Of a stretch of DNA of 11,293 nt, positions 1-8,083 are shown piece after piece (within the stretch, counting starts at the first letter, position 1; each line of letters begins with the position of its first letter). The position numbers and the translations under genes are program-made. Under the pieces are notes generated by a model. The model made no database searches, was not told where the DNA came from, and saw only the letters and a list, made by a program, of their open reading frames with translations. This DNA is from CAZVAR01 sp964625225 (GTDB lineage Bacteria > Pseudomonadota > Alphaproteobacteria > JAJUGE01), in assembly GCA_964625225.1 (NCBI GenBank), contig CAZVAR010000125.1:1-11293 (forward strand), read 5' to 3'.

Positions 1-93
1 GCGCTCGAATACGACCAGACGGATCGAGTTGGAGCCGATATCGATGATGCCGATACGCCCGCCGGGCACGGATGACCGCTGGCTGCCTGCCAT
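1..93 (-). CDS. ppx: Exopolyphosphatase (Ppx/GppA family), N-terminal fragment
   Basis: Only the first 31 codons lie in the window; the gene continues past the left edge. The ATG is at 91-93 and the readable protein contains GRIGIIDIGSNSIRLVVFE. This is the first phosphate-binding strand of the ASKHA-fold Ppx/GppA phosphatases (pattern IDIGSNSxRLV). Known members release phosphate from the ends of polyphosphate or hydrolyse pppGpp in the cytoplasm. The start lies 9 bases after the ppk1 stop codon on the same strand, which is the usual ppk-ppx operon arrangement. No Shine-Dalgarno sequence is obvious in that gap, so translation may be coupled to ppk1. The fragment cannot separate Ppx from GppA on its own; the ppk neighbour favours Ppx. 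Confidence 0.88.
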   Translation of the reverse strand, partial: MAGSQRSSVPGGRIGIIDIGSNSIRLVVFER

Positions 94-102
94 CAAAACG
101 GC

Positions 103-2307
103 TCAGGGATTGCTGAGCACCAGGCGCGGCGCCGGACCTTCGCGCTCGAGCGCGCTGCCGCGGCCGGAGAGGCTGGGGTTGGTCATGAACCACTGATGCG
201 CGCTGAAGGCATTCGGCCCGGCGTCCACGCGGCGGTAGGTGCCGTCCGGCTGGAGATACCAGCTCTGCGCTTCGTCCTTCAGGTTGGCGATCATGATCTG
301 GTCGAGGATCTGCTGATGGACGGTCGGATTCTCGATCGGCACCAGGGCCTCCAGCCTCCGGTGCAGATTGCGGGGCATCCAGTCGGCCGAGGAAATGAAC
401 AGCTTCGCCTCGCGCGACGGCAGCCCGTGGCCAGCGCCGAAGGCTACGATGCGCGCGTGTTCGAGGAAGCGGCCGACGATGCTCTTGACCCGGATGTTCT
501 CCGAAAGGCCGGCGATGCCCGGCCTCAGGCAGCAGATTCCACGGACGATCAGGTCGATCTGCACGCCGGCCTGCGAGGCGCGGTAGAGGGCCTCGATCAC
601 CTCCGTGTCGACGATCGCGTTCAGCTTCGCCCAGATCTGTGCCGGCCGGCCGGCCTGCGCGTGCGCGATCTCCTCCTCGATCAACTGCAGCAGCAGAGGC
701 TTCAGGGTGAGCGGCGAAATCGCGATCTTCTCCAGCATCTCCGGCTTCGCATAGCCCGTCATGTAGTTGAACAGACGGGCGGTGTCGCGGCAAAGGGCCG
801 GGTCACAGGTGAAGAAGGAAAGATCGGTGTAAACCTTCGCCGTGACCGGATGGTAGTTGCCCGTCCCGTAATGGGCATAGCTGCGCACGCCGGTCGGCTC
901 GCGGCGCACCACCAGCGACACTTTGGCGTGGATCTTCAGGTCGATGAAGCCGAAGACCACCTGCGCGCCGGCCCGTTCCAGATCGCGCGCCCAGCGAATG
1001 TTGGCCTCTTCGTCGAAGCGCGCCTTGAGCTCGACCATCGCCGTGACCGACTTGCCCGACTCGGCCGCCGCGATCAGCGCCTTGACGATCGGCGAGTCGT
1101 TGCTGGTGCGATAGAGCGTCTGCTTGATCGCCAGCACGTGCGGGTCCTGGGCCGCCTGGTTCAGGAACTGCACGACCGCGTCGAAGCTCTCATAGGGATG
1201 GTGGACGACGAAATCCTTCGCCCGGATCGCCGCGAAGCAGTCGCCGCCATAATCGCGGATGCGCTCGGGGAAGCGCGCCTTGTAGGGCGGAAACAGCAGG
1301 TCCGGCCGCTCATCGGTGATGATCTTGGAGGTGTCTGACAGCCCGACGATCTCATCCAGCACGAAGACGTGCGCATCGTGCGCGTCGAGCGCCCGCGCAA
1401 CGTAACGGAACAGGCTTTCCGGCATGCCGGCATTGACGGTCAGCCGGACGACGTGGCCGCGTCGCCGGCGCTTCAGCACAGTCTCGAAGAGACGGACGAG
1501 GTCCTCCGCCTCCTCGTCGATCTCGATCTCGCTGTCGCGGATCACGCCGAAATATCCGCGCCCGACCACCTCGAAGCCCGGGAAAAAGCGGTCGATGCAC
1601 GTACCGAGCAGCTCCTCCAGGGCGATCATACGGATCGCCTCGCCCGGCAGGCGGATGAACCGGTCCACCGTCAACGGGATCGGCAGCAGCGCATCCATCG
1701 CCTTGCCGTCCTCCGCGCGGCGGAGCTGGAGGGCGAGACAGAAGCCCTTGTTCGGGATGAACGGAAACGGGTGCGCCGGGTCGATCGCCAGCGGCGTGAG
1801 AACCGGGAAGATCTCCTCCATCAGGCGCGTGCGCAGCCACTCGCGCTCTTCCCCGGTCAATTCGTCGGGCCCGACGATGGCGACACCAGCACCGCGCAGG
1901 TCCTGCGCCAGCCGCCGCCAGCACGTCTGCTGGTCGGCCATCAGCCGGGCCGCGCGCTCGCGAATGGCAGCGAGCTGCTGTGCCGGCGTCAAACCGTCGT
2001 CGCTCGGGGTCGTGATACCCGCGTCGACCTGCGCCCGCAGGCCGGCGACCCGGACCATGTAGAACTCGTCCAGATTGCTGGCGGAAATCGAGAGGAACTG
2101 CAGCCGCTCGAAGAGCGGGTGCCTCTCATTGTTCGCCTCGTCGAGCACGCGCTCGTTGAAGGCGAGCCAGGACAGCTCACGATTGATGTAGCGCGCCCGC
2201 GGATCGAGCAGCGGATCCGTCGGCCGGATCGGCGTCGCCGGCTTCGGCCCGACCGTTTCCCTCTGGGCGACCGCCCGCCGCGTGCCACTGCGATTCGACG
2301 TTACCAT
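103..2307 (-). CDS. ppk1: Polyphosphate kinase 1
   Basis: This complete 734-residue protein has the normal length for PPK1, the enzyme that reversibly polymerises the gamma-phosphate of ATP into polyphosphate. The N-terminal domain (about 39-145) opens with YINRELSWLAFNERVL, a family hallmark. The middle domain covers about 150-335 and the two phospholipase-D-like catalytic domains about 360-525 and 530-705. The histidines matching E. coli His435, His454 and His592 are present: His460 in DLKIHAKV, His479 in YAHYGTGNYH and His617 in RFLEHARI. ISSADWMPRN near 638-647 is also typical. ATG at 2305-2307 is the only reasonable start, because the next methionine lies inside the first domain. No good ribosome binding site precedes it. 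ppx follows 9 bases downstream. A divergent phosphatase gene starts 58 bases upstream, so the two share one short promoter region. Confidence 0.97.
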   Translation of the reverse strand: MVTSNRSGTRRAVAQRETVGPKPATPIRPTDPLLDPRARYINRELSWLAFNERVLDEANNERHPLFERLQFLSISASNLDEFYMVRVAGLRAQVDAGITTPSDDGLTPAQQLAAIRERAARLMADQQTCWRRLAQDLRGAGVAIVGPDELTGEEREWLRTRLMEEIFPVLTPLAIDPAHPFPFIPNKGFCLALQLRRAEDGKAMDALLPIPLTVDRFIRLPGEAIRMIALEELLGTCIDRFFPGFEVVGRGYFGVIRDSEIEIDEEAEDLVRLFETVLKRRRRGHVVRLTVNAGMPESLFRYVARALDAHDAHVFVLDEIVGLSDTSKIITDERPDLLFPPYKARFPERIRDYGGDCFAAIRAKDFVVHHPYESFDAVVQFLNQAAQDPHVLAIKQTLYRTSNDSPIVKALIAAAESGKSVTAMVELKARFDEEANIRWARDLERAGAQVVFGFIDLKIHAKVSLVVRREPTGVRSYAHYGTGNYHPVTAKVYTDLSFFTCDPALCRDTARLFNYMTGYAKPEMLEKIAISPLTLKPLLLQLIEEEIAHAQAGRPAQIWAKLNAIVDTEVIEALYRASQAGVQIDLIVRGICCLRPGIAGLSENIRVKSIVGRFLEHARIVAFGAGHGLPSREAKLFISSADWMPRNLHRRLEALVPIENPTVHQQILDQIMIANLKDEAQSWYLQPDGTYRRVDAGPNAFSAHQWFMTNPSLSGRGSALEREGPAPRLVLSNP

Positions 2308-2365
2308 AGGCGCATGCTACTACAGATTCCTGTTGCGGGCCGTACCAATCGACGGGACCGGGACG

Positions 2366-2896
2366 GTGACGAGAACGCTGCTGCTCATGCGCCACGCCGA
2401 AGCCGCCCAGACCGCGCCCGGTGGCCGCGACCGCGACCGGCCGCTGACGGCCGCCGGCGTCGCCGACGCCCTCGCCGTCGGCCATCGGCTGAACGCGTCC
2501 GGCCTGCTGCCCGATCTTGCCCTCGCCTCCGACGCACGACGGACCCGGGAGACCCTGGAGGGGCTCAGCCCGGCACTGCGGGTCCAGCCGGAGATACGGC
2601 TTGACCCGGCGCTCTATCGCGCGGACGGCCGTGAGCTGCTGGACCGTATCCGCGAGGAAGGCGGCACGGCCGACTGCCTGCTGGTGATCGGCCACAATCC
2701 CGCGATCGCGGAGCTTGCGACCGGGCTGGGCCGGCACGGCGACGGAGCGGCCCGCCGCGGCCTCGCCCGCGGCTTCCCGCCCGGCGCGGTCGCCGTGTTC
2801 GCGGTCGACTGCGCCGGCTGGTCCGAACTCGCCGCCGGCTGCGTCAGGCTCCGGCAGTTCCTGAGACCGGACGCGATGCACGGGCCAGCGCTTTAG
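2366..2896 (+). CDS. SixA-like histidine phosphatase family protein
   Basis: This small cytoplasmic protein belongs to the histidine phosphatase (phosphoglycerate mutase-like) superfamily and is closest to the SixA type, whose characterised members dephosphorylate phosphohistidine proteins. I chose the GTG at 2366, which gives 176 residues, near the usual SixA length. The frame stays open to 2282, but that extension (start MPLRFDVTIG) overlaps the start of divergent ppk1 and precedes the domain. The protein begins TRTLLLMRHAEAA, with the nucleophile His10 in the RH motif. RPLTAAGVADA follows, then SDARRTRET, and the second catalytic His110 lies in LLVIGHNPAIAEL. A purine-rich GGGA sits just ahead of the GTG. 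glpK follows after 77 bases in the same direction. The substrate is not deducible; another small phosphate ester is also possible. Confidence 0.85.
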   Translation: MTRTLLLMRHAEAAQTAPGGRDRDRPLTAAGVADALAVGHRLNASGLLPDLALASDARRTRETLEGLSPALRVQPEIRLDPALYRADGRELLDRIREEGGTADCLLVIGHNPAIAELATGLGRHGDGAARRGLARGFPPGAVAVFAVDCAGWSELAAGCVRLRQFLRPDAMHGPAL

Positions 2897-2973
2897 GGTC
2901 CGGCCGCGCGACTTCCCCATGCGGGCACCGTGCGGCAAGATGGACGCCGTTGCCTTGCGGGACCGGGAGACCC

Positions 2974-4455
2974 ATGAGCGAGCCCCTGATCCTGGCGATC
3001 GACCAGGGCACCACCAGCACCCGCGCAATCCTGTTCGATACCGCCGGCCGCTCGCTGCGGACGGCGCAGCGGGAGCTGGGGCAGATCTATCCGCGGCCCG
3101 GCTGGGTCGAGCACGATCCGGAGGAGATCTGGGCGGCGACGCTCGCCACCTGTCGCGAGGCGCTGGGCGACGGCTCCGCGACGCGGGTCGCGGCGATCGG
3201 AATCACCAACCAGCGCGAGACCGCGGTGATCTGGGAGCGCGACGGCGGCCGGCCGATCCACAATGCGATCGTGTGGCAGGACCGGCGCGGCGCCGAGGAT
3301 TGCCGGCGGCTGGCGGCGGACGGAGTCGAGCCGATGGTGCGGGCGCGCACCGGGCTGGTGCTCGATTCCTACTTCTCCGCCACCAAGATCCGCTGGCTGC
3401 TGGACCACGTTCCCGGCGCGCGGGCGCGGGCGGAGCGGGGCGAACTGGCCTTCGGCACGATCGACAGCTTTCTGCTGTGGCGCCTGACCGGCGGCCGCGT
3501 CCACGCCACCGATGCGAGCAACGCCGCACGGACACTGCTGTTCGACATCCACCGCCAGGACTGGGACCCCGAGCTGCTGCGGCTGTTCGGCGTGCCGGAG
3601 CGCCTGCTTCCGGAGGTCTACGACAATGCCGCGGATTTCGGCACGACCGACCTGTTCGGCGGGCGCATCCCGATCACCGGCATGGCCGGCGACCAGCAGG
3701 CGGCGACCGTGGGTCAGGCCTGCTTCGCACCGGGCATGGTCAAGGGCACTTACGGGACCGGCTGCTTCCTGCTCGCCAACACGGGCGAGCGGGCCATCGC
3801 ATCCAGCAACCGGCTGCTGACGACGCCGGCCTACCGGCTCGGCGGGCGCACGACCTATGCGCTGGAAGGCAGCATCTTCAACGCCGGCTCCACGGTGAAG
3901 TGGTTGCGCGACGAGCTGAAGCTGATCGCGGCGGCGGACGACACCGAGCGCCTGGCGACGAGCCTCGACGGCAATCGCGGCGTCTACATGGTGCCGGCCT
4001 TCACCGGCCTGGGCGCGCCGCACTGGGATGCCGAAGCGCGGGCCGCGATCCTGGGCCTCACCCGCGATGCCGGAGTGGCGGCCATCGCCCGGGCCGCGCT
4101 GGAAGCGGTCTGCTATCAGACGCGCGACCTGGTCGACGCGATGGTCGCCGACGGCGTGTCGAAGCCGACCGTACTGCGGGCCGACGGCGGTATGGCGGTC
4201 AACGACTGGCTCCTGCAGTTCCTGGCCGACATCACCGATGCGGAAGTCGAACGGCCGGCGGAAACCGAGACGACGGCCCTCGGAGCGGCATATCTCGCGG
4301 CGCTCCAGGTCGGGCTCTACGGCTCGCTCGACGAGATCGCCAGCCAATGGCGATGCGAGCGGACGTTTCCGTCGCGCATGACCCCGCTCCAGCGCGAGCC
4401 CCTGCTGGCCGGCTGGCACGACGCGGTGCGCCGGGTGCGCACCGGCGGCGGGTGA
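2974..4455 (+). CDS. glpK: Glycerol kinase
   Basis: This is a complete FGGY-family kinase of 493 residues that makes sn-glycerol 3-phosphate from glycerol and ATP. The frame opens at a TTG at 2950, but ATG 2974 is preferred: it has GGGAGA just upstream and starts directly with the first strand, SEPLILAIDQGTTSTRAILF. Glycerol-site residues match E. coli GlpK: Arg81-Glu82 in NQRE and Asp240 in AGDQQAA. Other signatures are SYFSATKIRWLL (132-143), GTYGTGCFLL (258-267), EGSIFNAGSTVKWL (298-311), FTGLGAPHWD (343-352) and LRADGGMAVNDWLLQ (401-415). The GGKGGT loop that binds fructose 1,6-bisphosphate in E. coli is reduced to about LFGG (228-231), and the C-terminal EIIA-Glc docking segment is not recognisable. 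No glpF, glpD or glpR is adjacent, so this copy stands apart from a usual glp operon. It converges with the gene ending at 4507. Confidence 0.97.
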   Translation: MSEPLILAIDQGTTSTRAILFDTAGRSLRTAQRELGQIYPRPGWVEHDPEEIWAATLATCREALGDGSATRVAAIGITNQRETAVIWERDGGRPIHNAIVWQDRRGAEDCRRLAADGVEPMVRARTGLVLDSYFSATKIRWLLDHVPGARARAERGELAFGTIDSFLLWRLTGGRVHATDASNAARTLLFDIHRQDWDPELLRLFGVPERLLPEVYDNAADFGTTDLFGGRIPITGMAGDQQAATVGQACFAPGMVKGTYGTGCFLLANTGERAIASSNRLLTTPAYRLGGRTTYALEGSIFNAGSTVKWLRDELKLIAAADDTERLATSLDGNRGVYMVPAFTGLGAPHWDAEARAAILGLTRDAGVAAIARAALEAVCYQTRDLVDAMVADGVSKPTVLRADGGMAVNDWLLQFLADITDAEVERPAETETTALGAAYLAALQVGLYGSLDEIASQWRCERTFPSRMTPLQREPLLAGWHDAVRRVRTGGG

Positions 4456-4473
4456 GCCGGGAGACGGCCCGGC
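4456..4473. terminator. Candidate hairpin between convergent genes
   Basis: Directly after the glpK stop codon, GCCGGG (4456-4461) pairs perfectly with CCCGGC (4468-4473) around a six-base loop. It lies in the 51-base space between glpK and the convergent debranching-enzyme gene, so it could end transcription from either side. No T-run follows on either strand, so intrinsic termination is uncertain. Confidence 0.35.
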
Positions 4474-4506
4474 CGCCTCGCGAGACTCCGGCGCGGGCAC
4501 ACCCGG

Positions 4507-6708
4507 TCAGTGCACGACGACCACGCGGATTCCCGGACTCCGATGCAGGATCCGCAGCGCGACCTCCGTGCCGTACCGGTACAGCACGACATCGGCGCGG
4601 CCGCCGTCGAGCCGCAGGTTGCGGAGCCGGACCTCCTCGAGGAAATAGGGGAGCAGCGGCTGCTCGAACCGTATTTCCCGTGCCCCATGGTCAAACGTCA
4701 GGCCGAGGGTCGCTTGAAGCAGGGCGAGCGGCGTCGCGCTCGCCCACGCCTGCGGGGCGCAGGCGACCGGATAGAAGGTCGGCCCCTTGCGCTGCTTGCG
4801 CGCGAAGCCGCAAAACAGTTCCGGCAGGCGGCGAAGGTCCATATAGGCGGCCGCGTCGAATAAACCCTCGAACAGCCGCAGGGCCTGCGAGCGAAGGCCA
4901 TACCGGGCGAAACCCATCGCGATCAGCGCGTTGTCGTGCGGCCAGATCGAGCCGTTGTGATAGGCCATCGGATTGTAGCGCGCCTGCTCGGCGGCGACGG
5001 TGCGGATGCCCCAGCCCGAGAAGCCGCGCCGGCCAAGCAGCGTTTCCGCCGTACGTTCCGCCCGCCCGGGGCTGGCGATGCCGCTGAAGAGCGCGTGTCC
5101 GGCGTTCGACGTCATCACCCGGCACGGCCGCTTTTCGCCGTCGAGCGCCAGAGCATAGGTCGACAGCTCTTCGCACCAGAAGGCGTCCTCGAAGCGCCGG
5201 CGCAGGTCCTCGGCCCGGCGATCGTGCTCGGCCGCCACATCATCGAAGCCGAGCGACCGCGCGATCCGCGCGAAATGCTTCCGCCCGCGATAGACGTAGC
5301 CCTGGACCTCGCACAGCGCGATCGGCAGTTCGGCAGGGGTCCCGTCGGCATGGAAGATCGAGTCCTGCGAATCCTTCCAGCCCTGGTTCAGCAGTCCGCT
5401 CGCCTCCTTCCGGCTGTATTCGACGAAACCGTCCCCGTCGATATCGCCGTAGGTGTCGATCCAGCGCATCGCGGCCTGCAGGTTCGGCCAGAGCGCCCGC
5501 ACCGTCTCCAGGTCGCCGGTGCGGTCGAGATACTCGCCGGCGAGGACGAGGAACAGCGGGGTCGAATCGACGCTGCCGTAATACAGCCCGAACGGCACCT
5601 CGCGCAGCCGCGCCATCTCGCCGTTCCGCATCTCGTGCAGAATCTTGCCGGGTTCCGCATCGCGGAACGGATCGGCGTCCTTCGCCTGCGTCGCGGCGAG
5701 AAAGCGCAGCACGCCCTTTGCGATCTCGGGATCGAGCCAGAGCGTCATCAGCGCCGTGATGATCGCGTCGCGGCCGAACGCCGTGCTGAACCACGGAATG
5801 CCCGCATAGGGGAACGGCCCCTGCTCGGTGTCCGTGATCAGGGTATAGAGGTCCGCCACCGAGCGACGGACCACCTCGTTGAACAGGGCGTTCGTACTCT
5901 CGATCGCGGTCGCGCGCGACGCCGAATTGCGCAGCGCACGCTGCGCCTGGCGCATGCAGATGAAGAACTGGCGTCCCTGCCAGCCATCGTCCGCAAGCAG
6001 ATGCGAGCTGACCCGGACGAACAGCGACGCGCGGCGACGCGGCTGCAGTTCGAGGTCGAACCGGGCCTCCTCCGGGGTGAGACGGGTCGGGGCAGGGTCG
6101 AACCGGATGGTGGTCCCGCGCACGACATCGTCCAACCCGGTGTAGCGGATCGCCACGGCCGCGGGCGACACGCAACGCGCCGTACGCTGCCCCCGGCGGG
6201 GACGCTTCTGGCCGCGGATCTCGAAGATGTCGGCAAAGTCCGCGTCGAACGACAGGCTCAGCGTCACCCGGTGCGCCCGGTCGTCGTAATTGAGCAGCGC
6301 GATCCGTTCATAGCAGGCGTCGTTCCAGATGAACTTGGCGCGATGCAGATGGATCGTGTCGCGAGCCAGGAGGAGACGGCCGTCCTCGAACCTGTCCGGA
6401 TTGGTCAAATCGACCATCAGGGCAGTGTTGTCGTCCTGGACGGTCGAGCTGAGCAGCAACGGCCGCTCACCGCCGATGCGCAGTTCCAGGTGGGACAGGA
6501 ACCGCGTGTCGCCGCGATAGAGCCCCTCCGGGCCGGTCCGGCCGACCGATATGATGTCGCCATAGTGATCGAAGACGGCAAACGCATCGCCATGCTTCAG
6601 GATCCTCGGCCGCCGCTCCTGAAGCGATGCCGTCGCCGGGATGTAGAACTGCGACGCCGGCGCGTCGACAGTGACGGCCGGCGCCTGCGTCGCAATTCGG
6701 CCCTCCAT
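4507..6708 (-). CDS. Amylo-alpha-1,6-glucosidase / glycogen debranching-like glycoside hydrolase
   Basis: The protein has 733 residues from ATG 6706-6708. A TTG 24 bases further up is also open but lies within the preceding gene. The N-terminal part (about 35-240) is a beta-rich domain of the GDE N-terminal type, including FDHYGDI and GLYRGDTRFLSHLEL. The C-terminal part (about 275-690) is an (alpha/alpha)6 glycosidase domain. Its motifs are GIPWFSTAFGRDAIITAL (303-320), YYGSVDSTPLFLVL (376-389), NQGWKDSQDSIFHADG (441-456) and YHNGSIWPHDNALIAMGF (583-600). Acidic residues in these blocks are plausible catalytic candidates, but I cannot assign the pair. No signal peptide is seen, so it is probably cytoplasmic. 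The start is 7 bases after the glycosyltransferase stop codon, so the two form an operon. Family members are usually annotated as debranching enzymes without a tested substrate. Debranching an alpha-glucan made by its partner is inference. Confidence 0.88.
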   Translation of the reverse strand: MEGRIATQAPAVTVDAPASQFYIPATASLQERRPRILKHGDAFAVFDHYGDIISVGRTGPEGLYRGDTRFLSHLELRIGGERPLLLSSTVQDDNTALMVDLTNPDRFEDGRLLLARDTIHLHRAKFIWNDACYERIALLNYDDRAHRVTLSLSFDADFADIFEIRGQKRPRRGQRTARCVSPAAVAIRYTGLDDVVRGTTIRFDPAPTRLTPEEARFDLELQPRRRASLFVRVSSHLLADDGWQGRQFFICMRQAQRALRNSASRATAIESTNALFNEVVRRSVADLYTLITDTEQGPFPYAGIPWFSTAFGRDAIITALMTLWLDPEIAKGVLRFLAATQAKDADPFRDAEPGKILHEMRNGEMARLREVPFGLYYGSVDSTPLFLVLAGEYLDRTGDLETVRALWPNLQAAMRWIDTYGDIDGDGFVEYSRKEASGLLNQGWKDSQDSIFHADGTPAELPIALCEVQGYVYRGRKHFARIARSLGFDDVAAEHDRRAEDLRRRFEDAFWCEELSTYALALDGEKRPCRVMTSNAGHALFSGIASPGRAERTAETLLGRRGFSGWGIRTVAAEQARYNPMAYHNGSIWPHDNALIAMGFARYGLRSQALRLFEGLFDAAAYMDLRRLPELFCGFARKQRKGPTFYPVACAPQAWASATPLALLQATLGLTFDHGAREIRFEQPLLPYFLEEVRLRNLRLDGGRADVVLYRYGTEVALRILHRSPGIRVVVVH

Positions 6709-6710
6709 GC

Positions 6711-6718
6711 TCACCTCA
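6711..6718 (-). promoter_or_regulatory. Ribosome binding site overlapping the upstream stop codon
   Basis: On the minus strand the end of the glycosyltransferase gene reads GGTTGAGGTGAGCATG. The Shine-Dalgarno-like GAGG starts inside the TGA stop (6716-6718) and lies five bases before the ATG at 6708. This decides the start of the debranching-like enzyme and suggests translational coupling of the two genes. Confidence 0.7.
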
Positions 6719-7846
6719 ACCCTGCAGGGCAATGCTTGCGGGAGCCCGATCGACGACCCCGATCCCGTCGTTGGCGCGCGCCAATCGACGCCACGCGCTG
6801 ACGTCCCGCTCGCCGGCCTCCGCCGCGTCGATCAGCGCCCGGTAGACCCGAAGATAGTCGCGAGCCATGCGCTCCGCCGAGAAGCGCCGCTCAAACTCGG
6901 CGCGGATGGCCGAGCGGTTCAGGCCGGCGGCACGCTCGACCGCCGCGGCCGCGGCATCGACGTCGGACACGATGAAACCGGTCACGCCGTCCTCGATCAC
7001 CTCGGGAACGGAACCGCAGTTGAACGCGATCACCGGGGTGCCGCAGGCCATCGCCTCGACCATCACCAGGCCGAACGGTTCGGGCCAGTCGATCGGGAAC
7101 AGAAGCGCGACCGCATCGCCGAGGAAGGCCCCCTTCTCCGCCTCTCCGATCTCGCCGATGAATTCGATCAGCGGGTCGTCGAGCAACGGCCGGATAACGG
7201 TCTCGAAATACTCCTGATCCGCCTTATCGACCTTCGCGGCGATGCGCAGCCTCATTCCCGCGGCCCGCGCGATTCCGATCGCGCGGTCCGGCCGCTTCTC
7301 CGGACTGATCCGTCCCAGGAACGCGAGATAGCCGCCGCGCCCCTCGCCGCGGCGATAGAGATCCAGCGGGAGCCCGTGATGGACGGTCGCACGCCAGTTC
7401 GCCCAGGGCAGCGGCAGCCGCTGATGATCTGAGATCGACACCAGCGGCATCTCGGGGAACTCCTCGAAGACGGCAGGAAGGTCCGGGAGGTCGAGACGGC
7501 CGTGCAGCGTCGTCAATGTCCGCCACGGGCGACGGGCGAAGAGCGGGAAATGGAGATAGTCGGTGTGGAAATGGATGATGTCAAACCGATCCGCGCGCTC
7601 GGCCACCCGGTTCAGCAGGACCATGTGGTGGGCCAGCGGGTCCCTGCAGTTCGGGTCGAGGCGGAGAGCCCGGGCACACGGGGCCGCAAGCGTCGCCGCC
7701 GTCCGGGACTCGCCGCTCGCGAACAGCGTCACGTCGTGTCCGAGCCGGACGAGCTCCTCGGTCAGATAAGAAACCACGCGCTCGGTCCCGCCGTAGAGCT
7801 GCGGCGGGACGCTTTCATGAAGCGGCGCGACCTGCGCGATCCTCAT
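6716..7846 (-). CDS. Glycosyltransferase family 4 protein
   Basis: From ATG 7844-7846 this is a 376-residue GT-B fold, GT4-type retaining glycosyltransferase, expected to use a nucleotide sugar in the cytoplasm. The frame is open to 7981, but the extra 45 residues are not family-like. The chosen start begins MRIAQVAPL and has AGGAGGAG upstream. The N-terminal half carries PPQLYGGTERVVSYL (14-28) and LVRLGHDVTLFASGES (32-47). The C-terminal half carries FLGRISPEKRPDRAI (176-190), then the EX7E motif EPFGLVMVE (Glu256, Glu264) and ACGTPVIAFNCGSVPEVI (267-284). The GGTERVV pattern is like sucrose/trehalose-type and exopolysaccharide GT4 enzymes, but donor and acceptor are not readable. It is the first gene of a two-gene operon with the debranching-like enzyme; such GT4-glucosidase pairs recur in proteobacteria, usually uncharacterised. 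Confidence 0.92.
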   Translation of the reverse strand: MRIAQVAPLHESVPPQLYGGTERVVSYLTEELVRLGHDVTLFASGESRTAATLAAPCARALRLDPNCRDPLAHHMVLLNRVAERADRFDIIHFHTDYLHFPLFARRPWRTLTTLHGRLDLPDLPAVFEEFPEMPLVSISDHQRLPLPWANWRATVHHGLPLDLYRRGEGRGGYLAFLGRISPEKRPDRAIGIARAAGMRLRIAAKVDKADQEYFETVIRPLLDDPLIEFIGEIGEAEKGAFLGDAVALLFPIDWPEPFGLVMVEAMACGTPVIAFNCGSVPEVIEDGVTGFIVSDVDAAAAAVERAAGLNRSAIRAEFERRFSAERMARDYLRVYRALIDAAEAGERDVSAWRRLARANDGIGVVDRAPASIALQG

Positions 7847-7855
7847 TTCCAGTCT

Positions 7856-7863
7856 CTCCTCCT
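7856..7863 (-). promoter_or_regulatory. Strong ribosome binding site for the GT4 gene
   Basis: The minus strand reads AGGAGGAG here, 9 to 11 bases before ATG 7846. This supports the internal start over the longer reading frame. The remaining intergenic space up to 8083 (237 bases in all) must hold the operon promoter, but I find no convincing -35/-10 pair. Confidence 0.6.
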
Positions 7864-7981
7864 GCAACGGTTTCGGCCGACATGCGTCTTCCGGCAGCGC
7901 ACAGGAAGAATTCACGCCCCGGAGGACGGCGGATCGGACAAACCTCTTAACTCGGCTAGGCGTTTCGCACGCCCAATGCAC

Positions 7982-8018
7982 CCGGCGGCCGCGGACGAAC
8001 CACCCGCGCGGCCCCCGG
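7982..8018 (-). terminator. Imperfect GC-rich hairpin downstream of the NDUFS4-like gene
   Basis: Positions 7982-7993 pair with 8007-8018 with 11 of 12 bases matching and a 13-base loop. The hairpin lies about 65-100 bases past the stop codon at 8084, where a terminator would be expected. No T-run follows on the minus strand, so it is only a candidate. Confidence 0.28.
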
Positions 8019-8083
8019 CGGACCGGTGCCGCGCCGGAAAACCCGCTCCGACGGGGCGAAAGGGAACAACATCGCTCTGCTCC

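Noticed and set aside
196..2604. Long plus-strand frames opposite ppk1 (196-1338 and 1369-2604)
   Set aside because: They are rich in Arg, Asp and Gln repeats of the kind produced by reading the complement of a GC-rich gene, show no family motif, and lie opposite a certain ppk1.
2893..4500. 535-codon minus-strand frame opposite glpK
   Set aside because: Its composition is shadow-like (Arg, Pro, Gly, Gln) with no recognisable domain, and glpK on the other strand is certain.
4936..6801. 621-codon plus-strand frame opposite the debranching-like gene
   Set aside because: It has no motif, no ribosome binding site and antisense-type composition; the minus-strand protein has many family motifs.
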